A DNA stretch of 36,444 bases from Achromobacter xylosoxidans. GTDB lineage: Bacteria; Pseudomonadota; Gammaproteobacteria; Burkholderiales; Burkholderiaceae_B. Positions 9,406 to 20,650 of this stretch are shown here, piece after piece. The stretch is from the NCBI RefSeq assembly GCF_002192695.1, contig NZ_MTLG01000003.1, forward strand, positions 1 to 36,444, in the 5' to 3' direction. The notes beneath the pieces were generated by a model. The model searched no databases. It saw nothing but the letters and a program-made list of their open reading frames with translations, and was not told where the DNA came from. A program made the translations under genes and the position numbers. How positions within the stretch are numbered: the first letter of the stretch is position 1; every line of letters starts with the position of its first letter.

Positions 9406-10680
9406 ATGCCTGAAAGCCGTCCCGTATCTCCGCCCACCCGTTGGACCCGCCGCCGCCTGATCGGGCTGGCGCTGGTATTGCTCGTCGCGGCGGGCATAGC
9501 CTGGCTGGTGCTGCGGCCCGCGGCCAAGCCGGGCGGGGCAGGCGGGCCGGGAGGGCGGCCTGGCGGCCGGCCGCCGGCGGGCGCCATGATGAACCCGGCG
9601 GTGCCGGTGCGCATCGCCACCGCCGCGCAGCAGGACATCGACATCTATCTGAAGTCGCTGGGCACCGTTACTGCCTACAACACCGTCACCGTGCGCAGCC
9701 GGGTCAGCGGCGAACTGGTGGAAGTGGCCTTCCAGGAAGGCCAGCAGGTGAAGGCCGGCGACCTGCTGGCCCAGGTCGATCCGCGGGCGTTCCAGGTGGC
9801 CCTGGACCAGGCGCGCGGCACGCAGATGCAGAATCTGGCGCAGCTGGAGAACGCCCGGCGCGACCTGCAGCGCTATCAGGCGCTGTACAAGCAGGACTCG
9901 ATCGCCAAGCAGCAGGTCGACACGCAGGCCGCACTGGTGCGCCAGTACGAAGGCACGGTCAAGAGCGACCAGGCCAATGTGGACAACGCCCGCCTGCAGC
10001 TGGACTACGCCCGGATCACGGCGCCGATCAGCGGCCGCCTGGGCCTGCGCCAGGTGGACCGTGGCAATCTGGTGTCCAGTTCGGATACCAATGGCCTGGT
10101 GGTGATCACGCAGACCCAGCCGATTTCCGTGGTGTTCACGCTGCCCGAGACCCAGCTGCCCGAAGTGCGCGCCGAGATCGCCGCCGGCAAGACGCTGGCG
10201 GTGGATGCCTATGACCGCGCCGACACCCGGCGCATCGCCACGGGCAAACTGGAAACGATGGACAACCAGATCGACGTGACCACCGGCACCCTGAAGCTGA
10301 AGGCGCGCTTCGAGAACGCCGACGATGCACTCTTCCCGAACCAGTTCGTCAACGTGCGCCTGCACGTGCTCACGCGCAAGGACGTGACCGCGATCCCGAC
10401 CGCCGCCATCCAGCAGGGCTCGGCCGGCGCCTTCGTATTCCTGGTGCAGCAGGACAACACGGTGCAGGTGCGCCAGGTGAAGCTGGGCGCGGTCAACAAT
10501 GGCATGGTGGCCGTCAACGAAGGCTTGCAGCCGGGCGACCGGGTGGTGGTCGAAGGCACCGACCGCCTGCGCGCCGGCGCCAAGGTGGAAGTGGTGGGGG
10601 GCTCGGACGTGATCCCCGCCGCCCGTGACAAGAACCTGGGCGCGGGCGCGCCGGCCGGCACCACGCCGCCGTCGAAATAA
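9406..10680 (+). CDS. mdtA: RND efflux periplasmic adaptor, MdtA-like
   Basis: Membrane-fusion protein that links the inner-membrane RND pump to the outer-membrane channel. The 424-residue form has a basic N-terminus and one anchor helix (about residues 17-35), a Gly/Pro-rich linker, then the HlyD-type order: lipoyl half ([20 protein letters not shown]), alpha hairpin (residues about 130-195), second lipoyl half ([17 protein letters not shown]) and beta-barrel and MP domains. ATG 9406 is chosen because the hydrophobic anchor follows directly; 31 residues further upstream in frame look unlike the family. A Pro-rich tail ends the protein. mdtB begins 13 bases downstream, so they are one operon. 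Confidence 0.94.
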   Translation: MPESRPVSPPTRWTRRRLIGLALVLLVAAGIAWLVLRPAAKPGGAGGPGGRPGGRPPAGAMMNPAVPVRIATAAQQDIDIYLKSLGTVTAYNTVTVRSRVSGELVEVAFQEGQQVKAGDLLAQVDPRAFQVALDQARGTQMQNLAQLENARRDLQRYQALYKQDSIAKQQVDTQAALVRQYEGTVKSDQANVDNARLQLDYARITAPISGRLGLRQVDRGNLVSSSDTNGLVVITQTQPISVVFTLPETQLPEVRAEIAAGKTLAVDAYDRADTRRIATGKLETMDNQIDVTTGTLKLKARFENADDALFPNQFVNVRLHVLTRKDVTAIPTAAIQQGSAGAFVFLVQQDNTVQVRQVKLGAVNNGMVAVNEGLQPGDRVVVEGTDRLRAGAKVEVVGGSDVIPAARDKNLGAGAPAGTTPPSK

Positions 10681-10693
10681 GCCGGGAAACATC

Positions 10694-13600
10694 GTGAGCC
10701 CGTCGCGCCTGTTCATCCTGCGTCCGGTGGCCACCACGCTGTCGATGGTGGCCATCCTGATCGCCGGCTTCATCGCCTACCGGCTGCTGCCCGTTTCGGC
10801 CCTGCCGGAAGTGGACTACCCGACGATCCAGGTGGTGACGCTGTACCCCGGCGCCAGTCCCGATGTGATGACTTCGCTGGTCACTTCGCCACTGGAGCGG
10901 CAGTTCGGGCAGATGCCGGGCCTGAACCAGATGTCGTCCACCAGTTCGGGCGGCGCCTCGGTCATCACGCTGCAGTTCAACCTGACCCTGCCGCTGGATG
11001 TGGCCGAACAGCAGGTGCAGGCGGCCATCAACGCGGCTTCGAACCTGCTGCCCAGCGACCTGCCGGTGCCGCCGACCTATAACAAGGTGAACCCGGCGGA
11101 CGCTGCGGTGCTGACGCTGGCGATCACGTCGCCCACCATGCCCTTGCCCCAGGTGCGCGACCTGGTGGATACGCGGGTGGCCCAGAAACTGTCCCAGATC
11201 CCCGGCGTGGGCCTGGTCAGCGTGGCGGGCGGGCAGCGTCCGGCGGTGCGGGTGCAGGTCAATCCGCAGGCGCTGGCGGCCAACGGCCTGTCGATGTCGG
11301 ACCTGCGCACGGCCATCGTCGGCGCCAACGTCAACCAGCCCAAGGGCAATCTGGACGGGCCGCAGCGCTCCACCACCATCAACGCCAACGATCAGCTCAA
11401 GACACCCACCGACTACAACGACCTGATCATCGCGTACAAGAACAATGCGCCCCTGCGCCTGTCCGACGTGGCGCGCGCCGTCGAAGGCGCCGAGGACACG
11501 CGCCAGGCCGCCTGGGCCGGCGACAAGCCCGCCATCCTGCTCAACATCCAGCGCCAGCCGGGCGCCAACGTGATCGACGTGGTCAACCGGATCCAGGCGC
11601 TGTTGCCGCAGCTGCGCGCCGCCTTGCCCGCGACCCTGGACGTGAGCGTGGTGTCCGACCGCACCCAGACCATCCGCGATTCGGTGGCCGATGTGCAGTT
11701 CGAGATGATGCTGGCCGTGGCCCTGGTGGTCATGGTGACCTTCGTGTTCCTGCGCAGCCTGACGGCCACGCTGATTCCCAGCGTGGTGGTGCCGCTGTCG
11801 CTGGTGGGCACCTTCGGCATCATGTACCTGGCCGGCTTCTCCATCAACAACCTGACCCTGATGGCGCTGACCATTGCCACCGGCTTCGTGGTGGACGACG
11901 CCATCGTCATGATCGAGAACATCGCCCGCCACATCGAGGAAGGCGAAACGCCGCTGCAAGCCGCGCTCAAGGGCGCCTCGCAGATCGGCTTCACGCTGAT
12001 CTCGCTGACTTTTTCGTTGATCGCGGTGCTGATCCCGCTGCTCTTCATGACCGAAGTGGTGGGGCGCCTGTTCCGCGAGTTCGCCATCACGCTGGCCGTG
12101 TCGATCCTGATATCGCTGGTGGTCTCGCTGACCCTGACGCCCATGATGTGCGCGCGCCTCTTGCGCGCCGAATCCGAGCAGAAGCACGGCCGCTTCCATC
12201 AGGTCACGGGCGCCTTCATCGACCGCGTGATCGCGGGCTATGACCGCTGGCTGCAGGTCGTGCTGCGGCATCAGCCGCTGACGCTGATCGTGGCGCTGGC
12301 GACCTTCGCGCTGACCGTGCTGCTGTACCTGGTGATTCCCAAGGGCTTCTTCCCGCAGCAGGACACCGGCCTGATCCAGGCCATCACCCAGGCGCCGCAA
12401 TCGATTTCCTTCCCGGCCATGGCCGAGCGCCAGCGCACGGCCGCGCGCCTGGTGCTGGAAGATCCCGACGTGCAGGCGGTGTCGTCCTTCATCGGCGTGG
12501 ACGGCAGCAACGCCACGCTCAGCGCCGGACGCATGCAGATCGCGCTCAAACCGCAAGCCGAGCGCAACGGCGACCTGCGCACGGTGATGGGGCGGCTGGA
12601 GCAGGCGCTGGCCAAGCAGGACGGCCTGACCGTCTACATGCAGCCGGTGCAGGACCTGACCATCGAAGACCGCGTGAGCCGCACGCAGTACCAGATGACC
12701 CTGTCCAATCCCGACCTGAAGGTGCTGAGCGAATGGACGCCCAAGCTGGTGAACCGCTTGCGGCAGGTGCCCGGCCTGAAGGACGTGACCGACGACCTGC
12801 AGGACGACGGCCTGCAGACCTGGGTCGAGATCGACCGCGACGCCGCGTCGCGGCTGGGCATCACGGCGGCGGTGATCGACGAGGCGCTCTACAACGCCTT
12901 CGGCCAGCGGCTGATTTCCACCATCTTCACGCAATCCAACCAGTACCGCGTGGTGCTGGAGGTCGAGCCGCAGTTCCAGGTGACGCCGGCCTCGCTGGGC
13001 CAGATCCACGTGCCGACCTCGACCGGCGCGCAGGTGCCGCTGTCATCGGTGGCGCATATCAGCGAAGGCAAGACGGTGCTGGCCGTCAACCGGCTGGACC
13101 AGTTCCCCATGGTGACGGTGTCCTTCAATCTGGCGCAGGGCGCTTCCCTGTCGGGCGCGGTGGAGGACATCATCGCGGCCGAGGCCGATATCGGCCTGCC
13201 CACTGGCGTCGAGACGCGCTTCCAGGGCGCGGCGCTGGCGTTCCAGAATTCGCTGTCCAGCACCTTGTGGCTGATCCTTGCCGCCATCGTGACGATGTAC
13301 ATCGTGCTGGGCGTGCTGTACGAAAGCTATATCCACCCCATCACCATCCTGTCGACGCTGCCTTCGGCTGGCGTGGGGGCGTTGCTGGCGCTGCTGATCA
13401 GCGGTACCGAGCTGGACATGATAGGCATCATCGGCATCATCCTGCTGATCGGCATCGTCAAGAAGAACGCCATCATGATGATCGACTTTGCGCTGGACGC
13501 GGAGCGCAAGCGCGGGCTGAGTCCGCGCGCGGCCATCCATGAGGCGGCGCTGCTGCGCTTTCGGCCCATCCTGATGACCACGCTGGCCGCGCTGTTCGGC

Positions 13601-13792
13601 GCGCTGCCGCTGATGCTGTCGACGGGCACCGGCGCGGAGCTGCGCCAGCCGCTGGGCCTGGTGATGGTGGGCGGGCTGCTGCTGTCGCAGGTGCTGACCC
13701 TGTTCACCACGCCGGTCATCTACCTGATGTTCGACCGCATGTCGCGCCGCTGGCGTGGCGTGGAGCAGACGCAGGCGGGGGATGCGTCATGA
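10694..13792 (+). CDS. mdtB: RND multidrug pump subunit, MdtB-like
   Basis: Inner-membrane proton-driven pump subunit. MdtB and MdtC form a mixed trimer in E. coli, with two MdtB per MdtC. The 1032-residue product has the RND pattern: first helix near the N-terminus, a large periplasmic porter domain, helices 2-6 around [17 protein letters not shown] with the proton-relay D401/D402, a second porter domain and helices 8-12 with the conserved Lys of [14 protein letters not shown]. The start is GTG 10694, with GGGA 7 bases upstream; the reading frame is open further left over mdtA. Its TGA overlaps the ATG of mdtC by four bases. Confidence 0.95.
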   Translation: MSPSRLFILRPVATTLSMVAILIAGFIAYRLLPVSALPEVDYPTIQVVTLYPGASPDVMTSLVTSPLERQFGQMPGLNQMSSTSSGGASVITLQFNLTLPLDVAEQQVQAAINAASNLLPSDLPVPPTYNKVNPADAAVLTLAITSPTMPLPQVRDLVDTRVAQKLSQIPGVGLVSVAGGQRPAVRVQVNPQALAANGLSMSDLRTAIVGANVNQPKGNLDGPQRSTTINANDQLKTPTDYNDLIIAYKNNAPLRLSDVARAVEGAEDTRQAAWAGDKPAILLNIQRQPGANVIDVVNRIQALLPQLRAALPATLDVSVVSDRTQTIRDSVADVQFEMMLAVALVVMVTFVFLRSLTATLIPSVVVPLSLVGTFGIMYLAGFSINNLTLMALTIATGFVVDDAIVMIENIARHIEEGETPLQAALKGASQIGFTLISLTFSLIAVLIPLLFMTEVVGRLFREFAITLAVSILISLVVSLTLTPMMCARLLRAESEQKHGRFHQVTGAFIDRVIAGYDRWLQVVLRHQPLTLIVALATFALTVLLYLVIPKGFFPQQDTGLIQAITQAPQSISFPAMAERQRTAARLVLEDPDVQAVSSFIGVDGSNATLSAGRMQIALKPQAERNGDLRTVMGRLEQALAKQDGLTVYMQPVQDLTIEDRVSRTQYQMTLSNPDLKVLSEWTPKLVNRLRQVPGLKDVTDDLQDDGLQTWVEIDRDAASRLGITAAVIDEALYNAFGQRLISTIFTQSNQYRVVLEVEPQFQVTPASLGQIHVPTSTGAQVPLSSVAHISEGKTVLAVNRLDQFPMVTVSFNLAQGASLSGAVEDIIAAEADIGLPTGVETRFQGAALAFQNSLSSTLWLILAAIVTMYIVLGVLYESYIHPITILSTLPSAGVGALLALLISGTELDMIGIIGIILLIGIVKKNAIMMIDFALDAERKRGLSPRAAIHEAALLRFRPILMTTLAALFGALPLMLSTGTGAELRQPLGLVMVGGLLLSQVLTLFTTPVIYLMFDRMSRRWRGVEQTQAGDAS

Positions 13793-16700
13793 TCCTGTCG
13801 GCACCCTTCATCGCCCGGCCGGTAGCGACCACGCTGCTGAGCCTGGCGGTCGTGCTGGCAGGTTTGCTGTCGTTCTTCCTTTTGCCCGTGGCGCCGCTGC
13901 CCCAGGTGGACATTCCTACCATTTCGGTCTCGGCCAGCCTGCCGGGCGCCAGTCCGGAAACCATGGCGTCCAGCGTGGCCACGCCGCTGGAGCGTTCGCT
14001 GGGCAGCATCGCCGGCGTGACCGAGATGACCTCCAGCAGCTCGCAGGGCTCCACCCGCATCACGCTGCAATTCGATCTGTCGCGCGACATCAACGGCGCG
14101 GCGCGCGACGTGCAGGCCGCCATCAACGCGGCGCGCTCGCTCTTGCCGACCAGCCTGCGCAGCAATCCCACGTACCACAAGGCCAATCCGTCCGCCGCGC
14201 CCATCATGACCCTGGCGCTGACGTCCGACACGCTCAGCCAGGGCCAGCTCTACGACATCGCCTCGACCATCGTGGCGCAGAAGCTGTCGCAGGTGGACGG
14301 CGTGGGCGAGGTGACGGTGGGCGGCAGTTCGCTGCCGGCGGTGCGCGTCACCGTGCTGCCGGGCGCGCTGGCCAACCGCGGCGTGTCGCTGGACCAGCTG
14401 CGCACCACGCTGGCCAATGCCAACGCCAACCGTCCCAAGGGCGTGCTGGAGAATGACCGCTATCACTGGCAGATCATGGCCAGCGACCAGCTCAGCCGCG
14501 CCGAGCAATACCGGCCGCTGATCGTCGCCTGGAAGGACGGCGCGCCGGTGCGCGTGTCCGACGTGGCCCGCGTCGAGGACTCTGTCGAAGACCTGTACCA
14601 GACAGGCTTCTTCAACGAGCGCAAGGCCATCCTGATGATCGTGCGGCGCCAGGCCGACGCCAACATCATCGAAACCGTGGACGCGGTGCGCGCCCAGCTG
14701 CCCATCCTGCAGGCGCTGATGCCGGCCGACGCGAACATGACCGTGGCGCAGGACCGCACGCCCAGCATCCGGGCCTCGCTGCACGAGGCCGAGCTGACCC
14801 TGATCATCGCGGTGGGCCTGGTGGTGCTGGTGGTGCTGCTGTTCCTGCGGCGCTGGCGTGCGGCCATCATCCCCAGCGTGGCGGTGCCGGTCTCGCTGAT
14901 CGGCACGTTCTGCATCATGTACCTCAGCGGCTTTACGTTGAACACCATTTCGCTGATGGCGCTGATCGTGGCGACCGGTTTCGTGGTGGACGACGCCATC
15001 GTGGTGCTGGAGAACATCATGCGCCACGTGGAGCGTGGCATGTCGCCCATGCGCGCGGCGCTGCGCGGTTCGCGCGAAGTGGGCTTCACGGTGCTGTCGA
15101 TGAGCCTGTCGCTGGTGGCGGTGTTCATCCCCATCCTGCTGATGGGCGGCGTGGTCGGGCGCTTGTTCCGCGAGTTCGCGGTGACGCTGTCGGCCGCCAT
15201 CATGGTGTCGCTGGTGGTGTCGCTGACCTTGACGCCGATGATGTGCGCGCGTCTCCTGCGCCAGGAAGCCCCTGAAGAGAAACCACCCGGACGGCTGGCG
15301 CGCTGGTCCGAGCGCGGCTTCGACGCCATGCTGGACGGCTACCGCCGCAGCCTGCGCTGGGCGCTGACCCACAGCCGCCTGATGATGCTGATCCTGGCGG
15401 TGGCCGTGGGCCTGAACGTCTATCTGTACACCGTGGTGCCCAAGGGCTTCTTCCCGCAGCAGGACACGGGCCAGCTGCTGGGCTTCTTCCGCGTGGACCA
15501 GGGCACCTCGTTCCAGGCCACGCTGCCCAAGCTGGAGGCGCTGCGCAAGGTGGTGCTGGCCGATCCGGCGGTGCAGAGCATGACGGGTTATGCGGGCGGA
15601 CGTGGCGGCAGCAACAGCAGCTTCATGCAGATCCAGCTGAAGCCCCTGGAAGAGCGTCAGGTCTCGGCGGACGTGGTCATCAACCGGCTGCGCGGCAAGC
15701 TGCAGAACATGCCGGGCGCGCGCATGTTTCTGGTGTCGCAGCAGGACATACGCATCGGCGGGCGGCAGAGCCAGGGCTCCTACGACTACACGCTGATGGC
15801 GGGCGACCTGCAATTGCTGCGCACCTGGATGCCCAAGGTGCAGCAGGCCATGGCGCAGATTCCCGAGATCACCGACGTGGACACCGACGTCGAGGACAAG
15901 GGCCGCCAGATCAACCTGGTGATCGACCGCGAGGCCGCGACTCGCCTGGGCGTGAGCATGTCCACCATCTCCACGGTGCTGAACAACTCCTTCAGCCAGC
16001 GCCAGGTGTCGGTGATGTACGGGCCGCTGAACCAGTACCACGTGGTGCTGGGCGTGGATCCGAAGTTCGCGCAGGACATCGAATCGCTCAGGCAGGTCGA
16101 GGTCATCACCGCGGCCGGCGCGCGCGTGCCGCTGTCGGCCTTCACCCGCCTGGAAAACGCCAACGCGCCGCTCAGCGTGCAGCATCAGGGGTTGTTCGTG
16201 GCCGACACCATCTCGTTCAGTCTGGCGCCGGGCGTGTCGCTGGGCCAGGCCACCAGCGCCATCGACGCGGCAGTGGCGCGCATCGGCCTGCCATCGGACC
16301 AGATCCAGGCCGGCTTCCAGGGCACCGCCGCGGCCTTGCAGCAGACGCTGGCGCAGCAGCCCTGGCTCATCCTGGCCGCGCTGGTCACCATGTACATCGT
16401 GCTCGGCATCCTGTACGAAAGTTTCGTGCACCCGCTGACCATCCTGTCGACCTTGCCGTCGGCCGGGTTGGGCGCGCTGCTGGCGTTGCTGCTGGTGCGC
16501 TACGACTTCACGCTGATCGCGCTGATCGGGGTGTTCCTGCTGATCGGCATCGTCAAGAAGAACGCCATCATGATGGTGGACTTTGCGCTGGATGCCGAAC
16601 GCGCCCAGGGCATGAGTCCGCGCGAGGCGATCTTCCAAGCCTGCCTGACGCGCTTTCGCCCCATCATGATGACGACCATGGCCGCCATCTTCGGCGCGCT

Positions 16701-16902
16701 GCCGCTGGTGCTGGCTACCGGCGCCGGGGTCGAGATGCGGCAGCCGCTGGGCATTACCATCGTCGGCGGCCTGATCCTGAGCCAGATCCTCACGCTGTAC
16801 ACCACGCCCGTGGTCTATCTTTACCTGGACCGCTTCCGTCTCTGGGCCGCGCGCGGGCGCGCGTCCAGGAACGCGTCCTCCGATTCCATAGAACCTACAT
16901 GA
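13789..16902 (+). CDS. mdtC: RND multidrug pump subunit, MdtC-like
   Basis: Second RND subunit of the MdtABC pump, 1037 residues. It shares the 12-helix, two-porter architecture and has the relay pair D401/D402 in [18 protein letters not shown] and [18 protein letters not shown] in the second half. In E. coli MdtBC the two subunits are not equivalent in proton flow and substrate binding; both Asp pairs are intact here, so neither looks inactive. The ATG overlaps the mdtB stop (ATGA) and the stop overlaps the ATG of the outer-membrane factor gene, so four genes are tightly coupled. Confidence 0.95.
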   Translation: MILSAPFIARPVATTLLSLAVVLAGLLSFFLLPVAPLPQVDIPTISVSASLPGASPETMASSVATPLERSLGSIAGVTEMTSSSSQGSTRITLQFDLSRDINGAARDVQAAINAARSLLPTSLRSNPTYHKANPSAAPIMTLALTSDTLSQGQLYDIASTIVAQKLSQVDGVGEVTVGGSSLPAVRVTVLPGALANRGVSLDQLRTTLANANANRPKGVLENDRYHWQIMASDQLSRAEQYRPLIVAWKDGAPVRVSDVARVEDSVEDLYQTGFFNERKAILMIVRRQADANIIETVDAVRAQLPILQALMPADANMTVAQDRTPSIRASLHEAELTLIIAVGLVVLVVLLFLRRWRAAIIPSVAVPVSLIGTFCIMYLSGFTLNTISLMALIVATGFVVDDAIVVLENIMRHVERGMSPMRAALRGSREVGFTVLSMSLSLVAVFIPILLMGGVVGRLFREFAVTLSAAIMVSLVVSLTLTPMMCARLLRQEAPEEKPPGRLARWSERGFDAMLDGYRRSLRWALTHSRLMMLILAVAVGLNVYLYTVVPKGFFPQQDTGQLLGFFRVDQGTSFQATLPKLEALRKVVLADPAVQSMTGYAGGRGGSNSSFMQIQLKPLEERQVSADVVINRLRGKLQNMPGARMFLVSQQDIRIGGRQSQGSYDYTLMAGDLQLLRTWMPKVQQAMAQIPEITDVDTDVEDKGRQINLVIDREAATRLGVSMSTISTVLNNSFSQRQVSVMYGPLNQYHVVLGVDPKFAQDIESLRQVEVITAAGARVPLSAFTRLENANAPLSVQHQGLFVADTISFSLAPGVSLGQATSAIDAAVARIGLPSDQIQAGFQGTAAALQQTLAQQPWLILAALVTMYIVLGILYESFVHPLTILSTLPSAGLGALLALLLVRYDFTLIALIGVFLLIGIVKKNAIMMVDFALDAERAQGMSPREAIFQACLTRFRPIMMTTMAAIFGALPLVLATGAGVEMRQPLGITIVGGLILSQILTLYTTPVVYLYLDRFRLWAARGRASRNASSDSIEPT

Positions 16903-18422
16903 TGCGCAACGCCAAGCCTGTTCCGAACCAGTTCCTTCCCCGCAGCCTCGCCGCGGCCGCGCTGTGCGCGCTGCTGGGCGCTTGCGCGGTCGGTCCCGAT
17001 TACCAGCGCCCGGCGCTGGACGTGGGCGCGGCCTACAAGGAAGGCCAGGGAGAAGTCGAAGGCTGGAAGCTCGCGCAGCCTTTGGACCAGGCCGAACGCG
17101 GCGACTGGTGGCGGGTCTATGACGACGCCACGCTCAACGGCCTGGTGGCGCGCCTGAACGAGTCGAACCAGACCGTGGCCCAGGCCGAGGCCAATTACAG
17201 GCAGGCGCTGGGCCTGGTGCGCGGCGCGCGCGCCGGTTTCTTCCCGACCGTGGGCGCGGGCGCGGGCATGACGCGCTCGGGCAGCGGCGGCGGGCAGAAC
17301 GGCTCCTCGACCTCGTCCGGCAGCAACGTCTCGAACCAGTATTCGCTGACCGGCAACGTCAGCTGGGAAGTGGACCTGTGGGGCCGCGTGCGGCGCAGCG
17401 TGGAGTCCTCGGAAGCCAGCGCCGCGGCCAGCCTGGCCGACCTGGGCGCCACGCGCCTGAGCGCGCAGGCCGCGCTGGTGCAGGCCTACCTGCAATTGCG
17501 CGTGCTGGACGAGCAGAAGCGCCTGCTGGACGCCACCGTGGCGGCTTACGAAAAGTCCCTGCAGCTGACGCAGAACCGCTACGCCGTGGGCGTGGCGGGG
17601 CAGGCCGACGTGGCGGTGGCGCGCACGCAGGTGGAAAGCACGCGCGCGCAGTCCATCGACCTGGATTGGCAGCGCGGCCAGCTCGAGCACGCCATCGCCG
17701 TGCTGATGGGCCAGGCGCCGTCGCAGTTCAGCCTGCCGCCTGCCGTGTTTGCGCTGCAGTTGCCGCAGATTCCGGTGGGCTTGCCGTCCGAGCTGCTGGA
17801 GCGCCGTCCCGACGTGGCGGCCGCCGAGCGCCGCGCCGCCGCCGCCAATGCGCAGATCGGGGTGGCGCAGGCCGCGTGGTTCCCCAGCCTGACGCTGTCG
17901 GCCGACGGCGGCTTTCGCAATGGCCAGTTCGCGGAACTGCTGACTGCGCCGGCGCGCTTCTGGTCGCTGGGGCCGGCGCTGGCGCTGACGATATTCGATG
18001 GCGGCGCGCGCGAGGCGCAGGTGGAACAGGCGCGCGCGTCCTATGACGGGCAAGCGGCCGCCTATCGCCAGACGGCGCTGACCGGATTGCGCGAGGTCGA
18101 GGACTACCTGATCCAGTTGCGCGTCATGGAGAACGAGCAGGTGGTGCAGCGCCGCGCGCTCGAAGCGGCGCGCGAATCGCTGCGCCTGACGCAGAACCAA
18201 TACAAAGCCGGCCTGGTCGATTACCTGAGCGTGGCGGTGGTGGACGCTACCGCGCTCAACAGCGAACGCAATGCGCTGAGCCTGCTGGGCAATCGCTTCG
18301 CGGCCAGCGTCAATCTGATCGTGGCCCTGGGCGGCGGCTGGGAAGGGTTGCCGGCCGCAGGGGCGCAAGCGCGCGCGGACAATCAGGCCGCGCCTGCGGG
18401 CGCAGCGCCCGCGCAGCCCTGA
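16899..18422 (+). CDS. Outer-membrane efflux channel lipoprotein (NodT/OprM type)
   Basis: TolC-like channel that completes the pump across the outer membrane. The 507-residue product has a lipoprotein signal with lipobox LLGAC (Cys 29) followed by AVGPDYQRP, the typical NodT start, and two OEP repeats rich in long helices, for example [20 protein letters not shown] and [22 protein letters not shown] 16899 overlaps the mdtC stop; ATG 16902 follows at once. The C-terminus is an Ala/Pro-rich extension of about 40 residues. E. coli mdtABC uses unlinked tolC, while here, as in many beta- and gammaproteobacteria, the channel is in the operon. Confidence 0.95.
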   Translation: MMRNAKPVPNQFLPRSLAAAALCALLGACAVGPDYQRPALDVGAAYKEGQGEVEGWKLAQPLDQAERGDWWRVYDDATLNGLVARLNESNQTVAQAEANYRQALGLVRGARAGFFPTVGAGAGMTRSGSGGGQNGSSTSSGSNVSNQYSLTGNVSWEVDLWGRVRRSVESSEASAAASLADLGATRLSAQAALVQAYLQLRVLDEQKRLLDATVAAYEKSLQLTQNRYAVGVAGQADVAVARTQVESTRAQSIDLDWQRGQLEHAIAVLMGQAPSQFSLPPAVFALQLPQIPVGLPSELLERRPDVAAAERRAAAANAQIGVAQAAWFPSLTLSADGGFRNGQFAELLTAPARFWSLGPALALTIFDGGAREAQVEQARASYDGQAAAYRQTALTGLREVEDYLIQLRVMENEQVVQRRALEAARESLRLTQNQYKAGLVDYLSVAVVDATALNSERNALSLLGNRFAASVNLIVALGGGWEGLPAAGAQARADNQAAPAGAAPAQP

Positions 18423-18450
18423 GCTTGGGCCGCGCGGATGCGTGACGGAG

Positions 18451-18477
18451 CGCTGGCGAGGTCAACGCTAGCGTTTT
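18451..18477 (+). terminator. Intrinsic terminator of the efflux operon
   Basis: CGCTGGCG (18451-18458) pairs with CGCTAGCG (18466-18473) through eight pairs, one of them G.U, around a 7-base loop, and TTTT follows (18474-18477). It is 29 bases past the channel-gene stop and reaches into the TAA of the convergent membrane-protein gene. Confidence 0.6.
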
Positions 18478-18745
18478 ACGCGCGCGGCAGGAAGGCGATG
18501 ACCAGCCAGGCCGCCGCCGCGGGCACGGCGAACACCAGCAGCAGGATGGGCAGTTCCTCGCGCACCGTGTAGCCGGCGCGCGTGACGCCGACCCACATGT
18601 TGACGATGGCCATCAGCAGCCACGCGGGCAGGAACAGCTTGGCCGCGGCGATCGAGCCGGCGGCGTCGCCGCCCCATTGCTTGCCGAACAGCGCAAACAC
18701 GGCCAGCAGCAGCAGGCCTCCGACGATGGTCAACAGTACGTGCAT
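18476..18745 (-). CDS. Small three-helix membrane protein
   Basis: An 89-residue protein with three predicted helices: about residues 3-20, 38-56 and 67-86. Short polar loops join them, including FGKQWGGDAAG and VTRAGYTVREE. I do not recognise a named family. It starts 10 bases after the SDR stop on the same strand, so it is the second gene of that operon and may be regulated with it by the divergent LysR protein. Function unknown. Confidence 0.75.
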   Translation of the reverse strand: MHVLLTIVGGLLLLAVFALFGKQWGGDAAGSIAAAKLFLPAWLLMAIVNMWVGVTRAGYTVREELPILLLVFAVPAAAAWLVIAFLPRA

Positions 18746-18755
18746 GGCGCCGCTC

Positions 18756-19529
18756 CTATTTGGTGGTGTAGCCGCCGTTGATCAGCACCGTCTGGCCGGT
18801 GATCCACCAGCCGTCCGACACCAGGAAGCGGATGAAGGGCACCACGTCCTCGATATCGGTCAGCCCGGTTTTCGAGAACGGCGACAAGGCGGCCGCAGTC
18901 TTATGGTACGCCACCGCGTCGGCGCCTTCGGCCGGATAGAAGAACGGCGTGTCCATGGGGCCGGGACCTACCGCCGTCACGGAAATACCGCGCGCGCCGA
19001 ACTCCTTGGAGGCGGCGCGGGTGTAGTGCTCCACGGGCGCCTTGGTGCCGGCGTAGGCGGCATAGAAGGGCGTGAACGCACCCAGCAGCGAGGTCACCAG
19101 CGTGCAGATCTTGCCGTTGTCGTTGACGTGGCGGCCGGCTTCCTTCAGGAAGAAGAAGGCGGACTTCGAGTTCACCGCGGCCATCTCGTCGTATTCCGCT
19201 TCCGTGATTTCGGTGAAGGGCTTCTTCAGCACCTTGCCGACGGTATTGATCGCAATGTCCGGCCGGCCTACCGCGGCCACCGCATCGGCGAACAACTTTT
19301 CCATTGCGCCGGCCGAGCTCAGGTCGGCCTGCAAGGCGACGGCCTGCGCGCCGGCGGCCTTGACGGCGGCGACCGTCGCCTCCGCATCGGCCTTGGTGGC
19401 CGCGCTGTTGTAATGCACCGCCACCGCGCGCGCGCCTTGCTGCGCCAGATCCCGTGCGATCAAGCCGCCCAGGTTCTTAGCGCCGCCCGCGATGATGACG
19501 GTTTTGCCTTTGATTCCGTGGTCTGCCAT
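18756..19529 (-). CDS. SDR family oxidoreductase
   Basis: A 257-residue classical short-chain dehydrogenase/reductase using NAD(P)H; the substrate is not evident. The Rossmann motif reads AGGAKNLGG (14-22), an unusual form of TGxxxGxG. NTVG (95-98) replaces the usual NNAG. Catalytic residues are present: N120, S147, Y159 and K163 in YAGTK. ATG 19529 is preceded by the strong ribosome-binding site GGAGAGG; 24 extra in-frame residues upstream do not fit. It is transcribed away from the LysR gene at 19677, a layout typical of a LysR regulator and its target, with a 25-bp inverted repeat between them. Confidence 0.92.
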   Translation of the reverse strand: MADHGIKGKTVIIAGGAKNLGGLIARDLAQQGARAVAVHYNSAATKADAEATVAAVKAAGAQAVALQADLSSAGAMEKLFADAVAAVGRPDIAINTVGKVLKKPFTEITEAEYDEMAAVNSKSAFFFLKEAGRHVNDNGKICTLVTSLLGAFTPFYAAYAGTKAPVEHYTRAASKEFGARGISVTAVGPGPMDTPFFYPAEGADAVAYHKTAAALSPFSKTGLTDIEDVVPFIRFLVSDGWWITGQTVLINGGYTTK

Positions 19530-19610
19530 GGTCCTCTCCGCTATCGGGCCGCCGGATGCAAGCCCTAGTGCAGACGATGATATATTCCACAAAATACGCA
19601 TAAAACTACT

Positions 19611-19635
19611 ATTTCTGGTATCTCTATCCAGAAAT
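19611..19635. promoter_or_regulatory. 25-bp inverted repeat between SDR and LysR genes
   Basis: ATTTCTGG (19611-19618) and CCAGAAAT (19628-19635) are perfect 8-base complements around a 9-base centre. It lies in an AT-rich spacer, 41 bases before the LysR start and 81 bases before the SDR start. It is the best candidate site for the LysR protein at 19677. Confidence 0.6.
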
Positions 19636-19676
19636 TACGAACAGTGAGGCCAGCCCTTGCAGGAGCCATCCGCCCC

Positions 19677-20585
19677 ATGGACCGCATAGACCTGTTCCGG
19701 GTTTACGCCCGCGTGGTCGAGTGCGCGAACTTCTCGCGCGCGGCGGACACGCTGGGTCTGCCGCGCTCCACGGTGTCCGCCGCCGTGCAGGAGCTGGAGG
19801 GCAGGCTGGGCGCGCGGCTGCTGAACCGCACCACGCGGCAAGTGGCGCCCACGCAGGAGGGCGCGGCTTTCTATGAGCGCTGCCTGCGCCTGGTGGCCGA
19901 CATGGAAGAGGCCGAGAACCTCTTTCGCCATACCTCGGTCGGCCCCAGCGGCATGCTGCGCGTGGATGTGCCCGGACGCGTGGGCCGCCTGATCGTGGCG
20001 CCGGCGCTGCCGGCGTTCCTGGAGGCCTATCCGCAGATCGACGTCACGCTGGGCGTGACGGACCGTGCCGTCAATCTGATCGAGGAAGGCGTGGACTGCG
20101 TGCTGCGGGTCGGCGTGCTGCCGGACTCGGGCCTGGTGGCGCGGCCCATAGGCATGCTGGGACTGATCAATGTCGCCAGCCCGGCCTACCTGGCGCGCCA
20201 TGGCGTGCCGGTGGCGCCGGACGACCTGGCGGCGGGGCATGTCTGCGTGAACTACGCCTCGCCGTCCAGCGGCCGGCTGGCGCCCTGGGAATGGCTGGAC
20301 GGCAGTGTGTCCCGGACCGTGCCCTTGCGCGGGCGGGTCACGGTCAACAGCGCCGAAGCCTATATCGCCAGCTGCGTCGCGGGCCTGGGCCTGATCCAGA
20401 TTCCGGCCTACGACGTGCAGCCGCAGATCGCCGCGGGCGAACTGGTCGAAGTGATGCCGGACCACCGCCCCGCGCCCATGCCGATGACGCTGCTCTATCC
20501 GCAGCGGCCGTCGCCATCGCGGCGGGTGCAGGTGTTCGCGGACTGGCTGGAAGCGTTGCTGCGGCCGGCTTGCGGCCTGGGTTGA
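19677..20585 (+). CDS. LysR family transcriptional regulator
   Basis: A 302-residue regulator with an N-terminal winged helix (MDRIDLFRVYARVVECANFSRAA, written as MDRIDLFRVYARVV and ECANFSRAA, then LGLPRSTVSAAVQELEGRLG) and a C-terminal effector-binding domain from about residue 90. The sequence type is that of the CrgA/DmlR-like subgroup (SRAADTLGLPRSTVS, RTTRQVAPTQEG), whose members often control a neighbouring oxidoreductase. ATG 19677 is chosen since MDRIDLFR is the family start. AGGAG lies about 11 bases upstream. Probable target: the divergent SDR and membrane-protein genes. The effector is unknown. Confidence 0.94.
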   Translation: MDRIDLFRVYARVVECANFSRAADTLGLPRSTVSAAVQELEGRLGARLLNRTTRQVAPTQEGAAFYERCLRLVADMEEAENLFRHTSVGPSGMLRVDVPGRVGRLIVAPALPAFLEAYPQIDVTLGVTDRAVNLIEEGVDCVLRVGVLPDSGLVARPIGMLGLINVASPAYLARHGVPVAPDDLAAGHVCVNYASPSSGRLAPWEWLDGSVSRTVPLRGRVTVNSAEAYIASCVAGLGLIQIPAYDVQPQIAAGELVEVMPDHRPAPMPMTLLYPQRPSPSRRVQVFADWLEALLRPACGLG

Positions 20586-20588
20586 ACG

Positions 20589-20620
20589 AAAAAAGCCGGC
20601 CGTCGCGCTGACGGGCCGGC
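20589..20620 (-). terminator. Intrinsic terminator of the amidase operon
   Basis: A GC-rich stem formed by GCCGGCCGTC (20595-20604) and GACGGGCCGGC (20610-20620), with one bulged base and a 5-base loop, is followed on the minus strand by T6 (20594-20589). It lies between two convergent genes and should stop the amidase transcript and perhaps also the LysR transcript. Confidence 0.8.
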
Positions 20621-20650
20621 CTTGCTGGCGCGGGGTTTGGAACCGTTGGC

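Noticed and set aside
10514..13009. An 831-codon open frame antisense to mdtA and mdtB
   Set aside because: His/Gln/Arg-rich translation typical of reversed high-GC coding sequence; the plus-strand frame has full RND motifs.
13720..16638. A 972-codon open frame antisense to mdtC
   Set aside because: Same reason: it mirrors mdtC, is His/Arg-rich and has no recognisable domain.
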